From assembly GCA_028817405.1 (NCBI GenBank), contig JAPPPS010000158.1, positions 1 through 46,212 of the forward strand: 46,212 nucleotides of DNA. Reading direction: 5' to 3'. The notes below the pieces were generated by a model that was not told where the DNA came from, did not search any database, and saw only the letters and a list, made by a program, of their open reading frames with translations. Position 1 is the first letter of the stretch; every line of letters begins with the position of its first letter. The position numbers and the translations under genes are program-made. Below, one piece after another: positions 6,420-13,936 of this stretch. The DNA comes from Gammaproteobacteria bacterium (GTDB lineage: Bacteria; Pseudomonadota; Gammaproteobacteria; Arenicellales; Poriferihabitantaceae).

Positions 6420-8807
6420 ATGGCGACGGGGGCGGGGATGGGGGCGGCCGGTGGGGCTGTGGCGGCCGGCGGGGCCGGCGGCACCGCCGCCGAGGAATTC
6501 TCCGCCGCGGAAATGCAGGAAGTCCACCGCTGGGTAACCGCAGAATTCCGGCCCGGCGACGCCGCCACCGTGGACGCATTGCGCGCCGGCGCGGAGACGG
6601 TGGACATCCTGCGGCCGCTCGGCATGGACGCGCAAGGCTTGTTGGTCGCGCTGCTGCAGCCGCTGTGGCCGGTGGATGAAAAAGAGCGCGCCCGCATCGC
6701 CGCGCGCTTCGGCGACTCCACCGTCGACCTGCTGCAGCGCGCCTGGCAGATGCGGCAACTGTCGGCGTTGTTTGAGATGCGCGGCGGGAAGGGCGGCCGC
6801 GGCGGCTCCGGCGGCTCCCGCGGCCCCCGCGGTCCCCGCGGTCAATTAAACGACGAAAACTTGCGCAAAATGCTGATTGCATTCGTCGACGACATCCGCG
6901 TGGTGCTGCTGGAATTGGCGCGGCATTTGGTCGCGTTGCGCCGCGCCCGGGAGGCCGGCGCGGCCGAGCAAACCGCGCTCGGCCGCCTCAGCATGGAGGT
7001 CTACGCGCCGCTCGCCAACCGCCTCGGCATGTGGCAGTTCAAGTGGCGCATGGAAGACCTGGCGCTGCGCTTTTTGCGCCCCGCGGAATACCGCGACTTG
7101 GCGGCGAAGTTGGCGGAGACGCGCGCCGCCCGCGAGCAATACATCGGCGAATTCACGGCCGCGGTGCGCGCCGCATTGGCCGCGGCCGGCATCGACGGTG
7201 AGGTGTATGGCCGCCCCAAACACCTGTTCGGCATCTGGAAAAAGATGCGCGCCAAGGGGCTGGCGTTCGACGACTTGCGCGACATCCGCGCGCTGCGCAT
7301 CGTGGTCGGCGGCGTCGCCGACTGCTACGCGGCGCTGGCGGTGGTGCATACCCGCTGGTCGCATTTGCCGGCGGATTTCAGCGACTACATCGCCACGCCG
7401 AAAGCCAACGGTTACCGCTCGATCCACACCGTGGTGACCGGCCCGCGCGGCCTGAGCGTGGAGGTGCAAATCCGCACCTTGGAGATGCACGCGTTCAACG
7501 AATTGGGCGTGGCCGCGCACTGGCGGTACAAAGAAGGCGCGCGCGGCGACGAACACATCGATAACAAAATCAAGCGGTTGCGACAGTTGCTTGAATGGAA
7601 AGATGAAGTGCGCGGCGGCGCGGCCGGGGGCGTTGAGGCGGTCGCCAGCGACGCTGATTCGGGCGACGACGCGCGCGACGGTGGGGATTCGGTCGGCGAC
7701 GGTGAAATCGCGGCCGGCGACGGTGAAATCGCGGCCGGTGACGGTGAAACCGCGGCCGGCGTTCCCGCGCCCGCCGACGACCGCGTTTATGTGTTCACGC
7801 CGAAAGGCATGGTCGTCGACTTGCCCGGCGGCGCGACCCCCATCGACTTCGCGTACGCGATTCACACCCAAGTCGGCCACCGCATCCGCGGCGCGCTGGT
7901 GGACGGCAAAATGGCGCCGCTGAACCGCCCGTTGCAGACCGGCCAGCGGGTGCAAATCCAGACCGCGCGCGCCGGCCATCCCAGCCGCGACTGGCTGCGC
8001 AAAGACCTCGGCTACGCGCGCAGCCGACGCGCGCGCAACCGCATCGCGCTGTGGTTCAAGCGCGCCGACACCGCGCAGCACCTCGCCGACGGGCGCGGCA
8101 TGTTGGAGCGCGAGTTGACGCGCTTGGGCTTGGAGGATTTGAGTTACGACAAAATCGCCCGCGCCGCGCACTTCAACAAGGCCGATGATTTGTTGGCGGC
8201 GCTCGGCGCCGGCGACTTCAAACTGTCGCGGGCGTTGTCGCCGTTTCGACCGTCTCGGCTGGCTCGAGAATCTCGACCGCCCGGCCGGGAAACGCCGGGG
8301 CCGGCCGAATCATCCGCGGCCGCGCCACGCCAACCGCGCGCCGCAAAACCCGCGCGCGGCGGCGATTTCAGCGTCAGCGGCGTGGGCAATGTGCTGACGC
8401 GCATGGCGAATTGCTGCAGCCCGATTCCCGGCGATTCCATCGTCGGCTTCATCACCAGCGGCCGCGGGGTCAGCATCCACCGCCGCGACTGCGCCAACCT
8501 GCGCGGCCTCGACGATGCCCGCCGGGCGCGGCTGGTGGAAGTGAAATGGGGGCAATCCGAGCTCGCGGCGTGGCCGGTGGAACTGCGCATCGCCGCCTAC
8601 CAGCGCGCCGGCCTGCTGCACGACATCACGCAATTATTCCAAGCGGAAAAAGTCGAAGTGGCGAAACTGCTCACCCAAACCGACGCCGAAAACAACGCCA
8701 CCATCCGCGTCAAGTTGGAAATCCCCGGCCTCAAAAAACTCGGCCGCATCACCCGCCGCCTGCAACAAATCCCCGATGTGCAGCAAGTCAAGCGCGTGGT
8801 GGCGTAG
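6420..8807 (+). CDS. relA: GTP pyrophosphokinase RelA (stringent response), with several low-complexity inserts
   Basis: RelA makes (p)ppGpp from ATP and GTP/GDP on starved ribosomes. The layout is classic: a degenerate HD region lacking the HD/ED metal residues (synthetase-only type); a synthetase domain with GRPKHLFGIWKKM, DIRALRIVV, YIATPKANGYRSIHTVV and VEVQIRTLEMH (about residues 263-375); TGS (DRVYVFTPKGMVVDLPGGAT, from 455); a conserved-cysteine domain (NCCSPIPGDSIVGF, from 663); and a C-terminal ACT domain. The extra segments are a Gly/Arg-rich loop near residue 125, a 55-residue Asp/Gly/Ala run between synthetase and TGS (about 396-453, with GDGEIAAGDGEIAA), and a basic stretch near 605-648. 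The ATG at 6420 follows the xerD stop by two bases. The frame stays open upstream, but that part is a shadow of xerD. Confidence 0.93.
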   Translation: MATGAGMGAAGGAVAAGGAGGTAAEEFSAAEMQEVHRWVTAEFRPGDAATVDALRAGAETVDILRPLGMDAQGLLVALLQPLWPVDEKERARIAARFGDSTVDLLQRAWQMRQLSALFEMRGGKGGRGGSGGSRGPRGPRGQLNDENLRKMLIAFVDDIRVVLLELARHLVALRRAREAGAAEQTALGRLSMEVYAPLANRLGMWQFKWRMEDLALRFLRPAEYRDLAAKLAETRAAREQYIGEFTAAVRAALAAAGIDGEVYGRPKHLFGIWKKMRAKGLAFDDLRDIRALRIVVGGVADCYAALAVVHTRWSHLPADFSDYIATPKANGYRSIHTVVTGPRGLSVEVQIRTLEMHAFNELGVAAHWRYKEGARGDEHIDNKIKRLRQLLEWKDEVRGGAAGGVEAVASDADSGDDARDGGDSVGDGEIAAGDGEIAAGDGETAAGVPAPADDRVYVFTPKGMVVDLPGGATPIDFAYAIHTQVGHRIRGALVDGKMAPLNRPLQTGQRVQIQTARAGHPSRDWLRKDLGYARSRRARNRIALWFKRADTAQHLADGRGMLERELTRLGLEDLSYDKIARAAHFNKADDLLAALGAGDFKLSRALSPFRPSRLARESRPPGRETPGPAESSAAAPRQPRAAKPARGGDFSVSGVGNVLTRMANCCSPIPGDSIVGFITSGRGVSIHRRDCANLRGLDDARRARLVEVKWGQSELAAWPVELRIAAYQRAGLLHDITQLFQAEKVEVAKLLTQTDAENNATIRVKLEIPGLKKLGRITRRLQQIPDVQQVKRVVA

Positions 8808-8890
8808 GCGGCCGTGGTGCGCCACCGGTCCCCGGTCGATGGCGAATGGCGGGGAAGGGCGGCGATTGTCGGCGACCGGGCATAGCATGC

Positions 8891-8918
8891 TTGCCATTCA
8901 TCGCGCGCGCCGTTATCC
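8891..8918 (+). promoter_or_regulatory. Possible promoter of hicBA
   Basis: TTGCCA (8891-8896) and TTATCC (8913-8918) are separated by 16 bases, 29 bases before hicB. The -10 box matches poorly, so this is tentative. The 140-base gap after relA suggests the pair has its own promoter. Confidence 0.3.
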
Positions 8919-8947
8919 TCGCGACTCGCAAACAGCGTTGCAAACCC

Positions 8948-9154
8948 ATGCCCCAATCCTTGCTCTACACCTACTGGCAAACCGACGACCCGGCCGCCGG
9001 CGCCTACCTCGGCTACCTGGACGACTACCCGGAATACATCACGCAAGGCGAATCGTTAGCCGACCTGCAGGCGCATTTGCGCGACATTCACCGCGAAATC
9101 ATCGCCGGTAATTTGCCCGGTTTGCGCCGCCGCGGCACGCTGCAAGTCGCGTGA
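8948..9154 (+). CDS. hicB: HicB-like antitoxin
   Basis: The 68-residue product has GAYLGYLDDYPEYITQGESLADLQAHLRD, given here as two pieces: GAYLGYLDDYPEYITQG and ESLADLQAHLRDIHRE. This is the partly degraded RNase-H-like fold of HicB/UPF0150 antitoxins, which cover the HicA active site. It is of the short class, without a clear C-terminal DNA-binding domain, so autoregulation would be limited or need other factors. The TGA overlaps the GTG of the next frame (GTGA), which is typical of coupled toxin-antitoxin genes. Confidence 0.82.
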   Translation: MPQSLLYTYWQTDDPAAGAYLGYLDDYPEYITQGESLADLQAHLRDIHREIIAGNLPGLRRRGTLQVA

Positions 9155-9327
9155 GGCGGCGGGAATTGATTGCCGAGTTGGAACGACGCGGATGTGTTTT
9201 GGCGCGGCACGGCGCGAAACATGACTGGTATCGCAACCCGGCCAGCGGCGTTTATCAAGCCGTTCCGCGCCACCGCGAAATCAACCAATACCTCGCGGAG
9301 CGAATCATTAAGAAGTTGAGCGAGTAG
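9151..9327 (+). CDS. hicA: HicA-like mRNA interferase toxin
   Basis: This 58-residue frame starts with GTG inside the hicB stop. It reads MRRRELIAELERRGC, then the core GAKHDWYRNP with the catalytic His, then YQAVPRHREINQYLAERI ending in IIKKLSE. This is the dsRBD-like HicA/YcfA fold, in which G-x-x-H and VPRH-x-EI are hallmarks. HicA cleaves translated mRNAs when HicB is lost (family knowledge). The antitoxin-first order is found in part of the family. The gene is short but complete. Confidence 0.82.
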   Translation: MRRRELIAELERRGCVLARHGAKHDWYRNPASGVYQAVPRHREINQYLAERIIKKLSE

Positions 9328-9373
9328 CCAAGCGCGCCCCCCGCATCCGCACGCGTCATCCCCGCCCTCCGCC

Positions 9374-10135
9374 ATGTTCTCGCCCGCGCTCTTCCTCGCC
9401 GCGCTCGGCATCGGCGTGCTGATTGGCGGCGTCGGCATCGGCGGGGTGCTGCTGTTGCCGGCGTTGAACGCGTTGGGCGGGGTCGCGTTGCATGCCGCGA
9501 TTCCGGCCTGCATGCTCGCCTATCTCGGTAGCGGCGCGGTCGGCACGCTGGTTTATGCCCGCCACAACTCGGTTGACTGGCGCATGGCGGCCGGCTTGTG
9601 CGCGGGCGGCGCGCCGGGCGCGTATCTCGGCGCGGCGCTGTTGCCGCATGTGTCGGCGGTCGCGCTGGAATGGGGCATCGCCGCGCTGTTGATTGCCAGC
9701 GGCTGGTATGCGCTGGCCGGGCCGCGGCCCGAGTCGCGGCCGGCCAACTCGCGGCCGGCAAATTCGCCGCCGGCGCGCGCCGCGTCCATGGCCGTCACCG
9801 GCTTCTTGGTCGGCATCGGCTCGGCGCTGACCGGCACCGGCGGGCCGCTGCTGCTGATTCCGATTCTGGTCTGGCGGCGTTTGCCGATGCTCACCGCGGT
9901 CGGCCTGGCGCAGGTGATTCAAATCCCGGTCGCGGCGCTGGCGACCCTCGGCAACGCCGCGCACGGCCAGGTCGACTGGCAACTCGGCGCGTGGCTGGCG
10001 CTGGCGATGGTCAGCGGTGTGGCGGTCGGCGGCAAAATCGCGCATGCGTTGCCGGGCGCGACATTGCACAAACTCGTGGCGGCGCTGTTGGTCGCGGTCG
10101 GGGTGTTGATGGCCGGCGGGTTGTTGTCGAATTAA
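9374..10135 (+). CDS. TauE/SafE family membrane permease
   Basis: The 253-residue product has about seven hydrophobic segments in two halves. Each half has the Gly-rich family signature: GIGVLIGGVGIGGVLLLPAL near residue 12, and GFLVGIGSALTGTGGPLLL near 138. TauE/SafE (DUF81) proteins export sulfite, sulfoacetate or related organic anions; the substrate here is unknown. A short Pro/Ser/Arg/Asn-rich loop with a repeated RPANS unit (about residues 118-133) links the halves. The ATG at 9374 follows hicA by 46 bases. It converges on the next gene. Confidence 0.85.
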   Translation: MFSPALFLAALGIGVLIGGVGIGGVLLLPALNALGGVALHAAIPACMLAYLGSGAVGTLVYARHNSVDWRMAAGLCAGGAPGAYLGAALLPHVSAVALEWGIAALLIASGWYALAGPRPESRPANSRPANSPPARAASMAVTGFLVGIGSALTGTGGPLLLIPILVWRRLPMLTAVGLAQVIQIPVAALATLGNAAHGQVDWQLGAWLALAMVSGVAVGGKIAHALPGATLHKLVAALLVAVGVLMAGGLLSN

Positions 10136-10177
10136 TGGCGCAACCAATGCCGAATTGATGCCGCCGCTAATGCCAAA

Positions 10178-10969
10178 TTAATGACGGAAGAGTCGCCCGA
10201 AGCCCGGGATTTTTGAGGGAGTTTTCATGAGTTTCAGCGCGTGCCAGAGGAGCGCTTGGTTGCTACTGACGACCGGTTTGTCGAGGCGGGTTTCCAGGCG
10301 GTGGATGACTTGGGCGGCGCGCAGGGCGGTGCAAGAAATGAACAGCAGGTCGGCGTCGGGGTGGCAGGCATCGGCGGCGGCCTGGGTGATGGAATCGACG
10401 GTGACGCCGGTCATGTCGGTGTCGTTTTCGATGCCGAGGCCGTGCATGTTGATGACCGCGATGCCGCGCTGCGAGAAGAACGCCGCCAATTCGCGGTTGA
10501 TGGCTTCCGGATACGGCGTGAGGATGGAGATTCGCCGCGCCGAAAAACACCCGAAGGCGGCCAGGGCGGCGGTGACCGGGGTGGTGCAGGGCAAGTCGGC
10601 GCCGCCGTCATGGCCGTCGCCCCCGTCGCCCCCGGCGCGGCCGGCGCGCAGCAAGCGCATGACTTCGGCCTCGCCGATGACCGCGGCACCGGAGGTGCAG
10701 GCGTAAATCAGCGCGTCGATGCGCGCGCCGGGCAGGATGCCGGCCGCGGCGCGGCTGATGTCGGCGGCCATCGCGCGCAGGTTGTCGGCGGTCAGCGGGT
10801 TGCGGTTGAGGACGCGGTTGGTGAGGATTTCCACGCCGTCGGGCGCCATGCGGCGCAGGTCGGCCTCGATGTTGAGGTCGGTTGCCAGCGCGACCACGCC
10901 GATGCGCCCGCCGCCGCCGATGAACTCCAGCGGCTCGGCCGGCGCGGCTTGGGTGTATCTGGTTTGCAT
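10178..10969 (-). CDS. Asp/Glu racemase superfamily protein (EutA / maleate isomerase / arylmalonate decarboxylase type)
   Basis: The 263-residue product has two cysteine sites in the family pattern: IYACTSGAAVIGE (about residue 95) and LLFISCTALRAAQVI (about 205), plus VSSNQALLWHALKL near the end. These are the paired Cys halves of the aspartate/glutamate racemase fold. The VALATDLNIEADLRRMAP start is closest to ectoine-utilisation EutA and maleate isomerases (inference). A Gly/Asp-rich insert (GGDGGDGHDGG) lies near residue 123. The ATG at 10969 was chosen over upstream in-frame starts because the extra sequence is repeat translation. No eut or doe genes are adjacent, so the substrate is open. 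Confidence 0.75.
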   Translation of the reverse strand: MQTRYTQAAPAEPLEFIGGGGRIGVVALATDLNIEADLRRMAPDGVEILTNRVLNRNPLTADNLRAMAADISRAAAGILPGARIDALIYACTSGAAVIGEAEVMRLLRAGRAGGDGGDGHDGGADLPCTTPVTAALAAFGCFSARRISILTPYPEAINRELAAFFSQRGIAVINMHGLGIENDTDMTGVTVDSITQAAADACHPDADLLFISCTALRAAQVIHRLETRLDKPVVSSNQALLWHALKLMKTPSKIPGFGRLFRH

Positions 10970-11006
10970 GGCCGGGGGTTTGGGCGCGTCACGGTGTCGC
11001 GGGCGT

Positions 11007-11048
11007 GGTTCGATGGCGGCGGTTCGATGGCGGCGGTTCGATGCCGGC
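11007..11048. repeat. Three tandem 14-bp units
   Basis: GGTTCGATGGCGGC occurs twice exactly (11007-11020, 11021-11034) and once with one change (11035-11048). It fills the gap between the two minus-strand genes. Confidence 0.85.
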
Positions 11049-11058
11049 CGGCGCGCGG

Positions 11059-12378
11059 TTAATTCTCGTCCGGCACCGCCGCCCAGTCGCCGGCGACGGT
11101 CAGGTATTCGCGCCCGCCGTCGCCGTCGCGATAAAACCCGCCGGCGTCGACCGCCCGGCGCAGCATGGCCGGCACCGCCGCGCCGGCCTGCTCGACTTCC
11201 GCCGCCAACCGCGCCGCGCCGATGGCGTCGCTCATCTCGAAAGGCCCCTGCCGCCAGTTGAAACCCCACCGCATGGCGCGGTCAATGTTGACGGTGTCGT
11301 CCGAGATGGCCGGCACTAACCGGGCCGCGTAGGCAAGCGTCTCGGTCGCCATCTCGCGGAAGAATCGCCCGCCGTCGTCCTCCGCGGCGAACAACCCGGC
11401 TGCGCTTTGCAGTTCTTCCGGCAACTCCGCCGCCTGCGCCGGCCGCCAGTCCTCGTCGCCCAAATCGAACACGCGCATGGTTTTGCCGCCGTCGTCGTGG
11501 CGCGTGAGTTGGTAGAAACCGCCGCCGCTTTTCCGCCCCAACTGGCCGCGCTCGGCCATGCGCTGCACCGCGGCCGGGAAGGCGGTGAAGCGCCGCCCCG
11601 CGTCGTCGGCCGGCAGGTTCGCGTCCAAGTTCGCGCCGACTTTCGCCATCACATCCAAGCCGATGAGGTCGATGAGGCCGTACAACCCGGCCGCGGGCGG
11701 CAAGCCGAGCGGGGCCGAAGTCAGGGCGTCCACGAACTCGGCGTTCAAGCCGTCGCGGCGCGCGTCTTCCGCGAGGTGCAAGCCGGCCAGCATCCAAAAA
11801 CAGCCGATGCGGTTGGCGATGAAATTCACCGTATCCTTGGCGCGCACCACCCCTTTGCCGAGGGTGCCGGCGAGGAAAGAGGTAAGCGAATCAACGACTT
11901 CGGCGCGGGTGTTCTCACCCGGCACCAGTTCCACCAACTTCATCACATGCGCGGGGTTGAAGAAGTGGGTGACCGCGATGTCCCGCTGCAGGCGCGCCGG
12001 CAACCCTTCGCAGATGGCGCGCAGCGGAATGCCGGAGGTGTTGGTGGAGAGCAGCGAGTTGTCGGCGCGCGCCGCCTCGACTTGGGAAAACATGTCGCGC
12101 TTGACGCTTAAATCCTCGACCACCGCTTCGCAAATCCAGTCGCAGTCGGCGATTTTGTCGATGCCGCCGGCGAATGCGCCGCAGGTGATGCGCGATTGCG
12201 CGGCCGCGTCTTTCAGTACCGGCGCGCGCCCCGCGGTTAAGCGCTGCACCGCCGCTTCCGCGGCCGCGGCATCCACATCCAGCAGCAGCACTTCGCAGTC
12301 GGCGTTCGCGCAGATGCCGGCGATGCCCGCGCCCATGGTGCCGGCGCCGAGCACCGCCACGCGTTTGATTGGTTTCAT
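11059..12378 (-). CDS. 3-hydroxyacyl-CoA dehydrogenase, FadN-like, without the enoyl-CoA hydratase part
   Basis: This is an NAD-dependent oxidation step of beta-oxidation. The N-terminal Rossmann motif is VAVLGAGTMGAGIAGICA. The catalytic HFFNP is in AVTHFFNPAHVMKLVELVPG (about residue 140), followed by ANRIGCFWM and the C-domain with GRKSGGGFYQ. The second helical repeat contains INIDRAMRWGFNW-like sequence (VNIDRAMRWGFNWRQGPFEM). FadN-type proteins are about 780 residues, with an enoyl-CoA hydratase domain after this point. Here the protein stops at 439, directly in front of the 14-bp tandem repeat. A TATAAT-like -10 box (12411-12416, minus strand) lies 33 bases upstream with no good -35. 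Confidence 0.88.
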   Translation of the reverse strand: MKPIKRVAVLGAGTMGAGIAGICANADCEVLLLDVDAAAAEAAVQRLTAGRAPVLKDAAAQSRITCGAFAGGIDKIADCDWICEAVVEDLSVKRDMFSQVEAARADNSLLSTNTSGIPLRAICEGLPARLQRDIAVTHFFNPAHVMKLVELVPGENTRAEVVDSLTSFLAGTLGKGVVRAKDTVNFIANRIGCFWMLAGLHLAEDARRDGLNAEFVDALTSAPLGLPPAAGLYGLIDLIGLDVMAKVGANLDANLPADDAGRRFTAFPAAVQRMAERGQLGRKSGGGFYQLTRHDDGGKTMRVFDLGDEDWRPAQAAELPEELQSAAGLFAAEDDGGRFFREMATETLAYAARLVPAISDDTVNIDRAMRWGFNWRQGPFEMSDAIGAARLAAEVEQAGAAVPAMLRRAVDAGGFYRDGDGGREYLTVAGDWAAVPDEN

Positions 12379-12449
12379 GTCGGTGTCCGTGAGGGTGAAA
12401 AGTGGGCGCGATTATACCCGCGCGCGGCGGCCCGGCGGCGCGATGAAAT

Positions 12450-13727
12450 TCATTCGCGCGCCGCTTCGAAACGCCGCCGCGCTTCGCCGGAGTCGAGCGC
12501 GCGGCGGATTTGCGCGGCCGCGTCCGGCAGGGTGGCGGCGCGGCCGCAGTGCAACAAACACAACGCGCCGCCGTAGATGACACTATCGCGCATTTGCCCG
12601 GTTGCGACGGTGGTGGCGTCGTCGCCGGTGGTTTTGCCGGTGTCGCCGGCCAAGGCGCGTTCACCTAACTCGGCCGCGTATTCAGCCACGCGTTGGCAGT
12701 CGACCGGCGCGGCGATGCCGTCTTGTTCGGAGCCGGGGTAGACCGGGGTCTCGACCGCCAACTCGGCCGGGATGGGGATGGCGCGGGCCGATTGCGCGAT
12801 GCCGATTTGCTGCGGGGAAATTGGCGTGGGCGACGGCGCGGGCGGGGCGCTTTCGCCGGCGCCGGCACCGTCGCTGGCACCGGCACCGTCACCGACACCG
12901 GCACCGGCACCGTCACCATCGCCGGTACCGTCACCGGCGTGGTCACGGTCGCCGGTACCGTCACCGTTGTCGCCCCCACCGCCGCATGCAAAAAACCGCG
13001 ACGCTTGACTCAGCGATGGGATGCACCCGCCCTCGACGCCGCGCACGATGAGCGCGCCGGCGTAGCCGGCCGCGCGCGCCAGTTGCAAGTAAACCGGCGG
13101 ATACGCTTTGTGCACATAGCCGGTCAGGAGATGCGTCGCGCGCTTCGCCCGCAGCGGGCCCAGCGCGACTTCGATGGTGGTGATGCAGGCGCGCTTGACC
13201 ATCTGCGCGCGCAAGTCGACCAAGCGGTGCAGCGCCGGGTGGTAGTTCGCTTGGTCGACATAGCCCCAGCCGATGCGCGGGTTGGCGATGCGCGCCGCGA
13301 CTTCCGCCGGCGGCAAAGCCACCGGGATGCCTGCGGCCGCCAACACCATGTGATGCGTGACGCCGTATTTCGGCCCCACCGCGCGCAAGCCATGCGCGTA
13401 CGCGTTCAAGCCGCACGCCGCCAACGCCGGGGCCAGGAACGGCGCGGCCGGCACGCCGCGCGCCATGCCGTTGAACGGGTCGGCGATGTCGAGCAGCGTG
13501 TCGCAGTCGACCGCGCAACCGGCGACGCCCTCTAACAGCGCCTCCAACGCGCCCAAGTTTTCCGCGTCGGTCTCGCGCTTCATGCGCATGGCGATGAGGA
13601 AAATGCCGGCCTGCACCGCGCCGACTTCGCGCGCCAAAATCAAGCGCATGGCGTCGCGCGCGGCGGCGCGGCTGAGCGGCTTGCTCATCTCCGGGCCGGT
13701 GGCGATGCGCTGCAAATACCCGCGCAT
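12450..13727 (-). CDS. TrpD2/YbiB-like glycosyltransferase family 3 protein with a large Gly/Asp insert
   Basis: Homologous to anthranilate phosphoribosyltransferase but of the YbiB/TrpD2 group, which binds nucleic acid and does not make tryptophan (family knowledge). Recognisable parts are GYLQRIATGPEMSKPLSR at the N-terminus, LLDIADPFNGMARGVPAAPF, GPKYGVTHHMVLAAAGIPV, HRLVDLRAQMVKRACITTIE and LLTGYVHKAYPPVYLQLARAA. Around residues 245-304 there is an insert of GDGTGDGDGAGAGVGDGAG type, placed after VRGVEGGCIPSLSQ. A TTG at 13829 would extend the frame, but a terminator-like hairpin for glnA lies in between and YbiB-type proteins start near here, so ATG at 13727 is preferred. Confidence 0.8.
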   Translation of the reverse strand: MRGYLQRIATGPEMSKPLSRAAARDAMRLILAREVGAVQAGIFLIAMRMKRETDAENLGALEALLEGVAGCAVDCDTLLDIADPFNGMARGVPAAPFLAPALAACGLNAYAHGLRAVGPKYGVTHHMVLAAAGIPVALPPAEVAARIANPRIGWGYVDQANYHPALHRLVDLRAQMVKRACITTIEVALGPLRAKRATHLLTGYVHKAYPPVYLQLARAAGYAGALIVRGVEGGCIPSLSQASRFFACGGGGDNGDGTGDRDHAGDGTGDGDGAGAGVGDGAGASDGAGAGESAPPAPSPTPISPQQIGIAQSARAIPIPAELAVETPVYPGSEQDGIAAPVDCQRVAEYAAELGERALAGDTGKTTGDDATTVATGQMRDSVIYGGALCLLHCGRAATLPDAAAQIRRALDSGEARRRFEAARE

Positions 13728-13782
13728 GCGCGCGACCGGCGGGGCCGCTTCGGTGTCAGTTTCGGCGTTCAAAGCGCGAGAT

Positions 13783-13812
13783 AAAAAAAGCGCCGGCGCG
13801 GTAACGCCGGCG
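13783..13812 (-). terminator. glnA: Rho-independent terminator downstream of glnA
   Basis: Read on the minus strand, CGCCGGCG (13812-13805), loop TTACCG and CGCCGGCG (13798-13791) form an 8-bp GC stem, followed by one base and seven T (13789-13783). It lies about 125 bases past the glnA stop. It is the clearest terminator in the window. Confidence 0.85.
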
Positions 13813-13936
13813 GAGGTTAATTCATGCAACGGTGGCGACGGTGACGGTGACAGTAGTGCGGCGGAATTTTTTACCGTCGACGCCGCGCGGGATTCGCCAT
13901 CCGCCCGCCGTCACCGTCAAACCGCATCGCGCACCG

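Noticed and set aside
12840-12970. Possible CRISPR-like array because of regular CACCGTCACCG words
   Set aside because: The units are 6-12 bases with no spacers of constant length; it is the coding tract of the Gly/Asp insert in the TrpD2-like gene.
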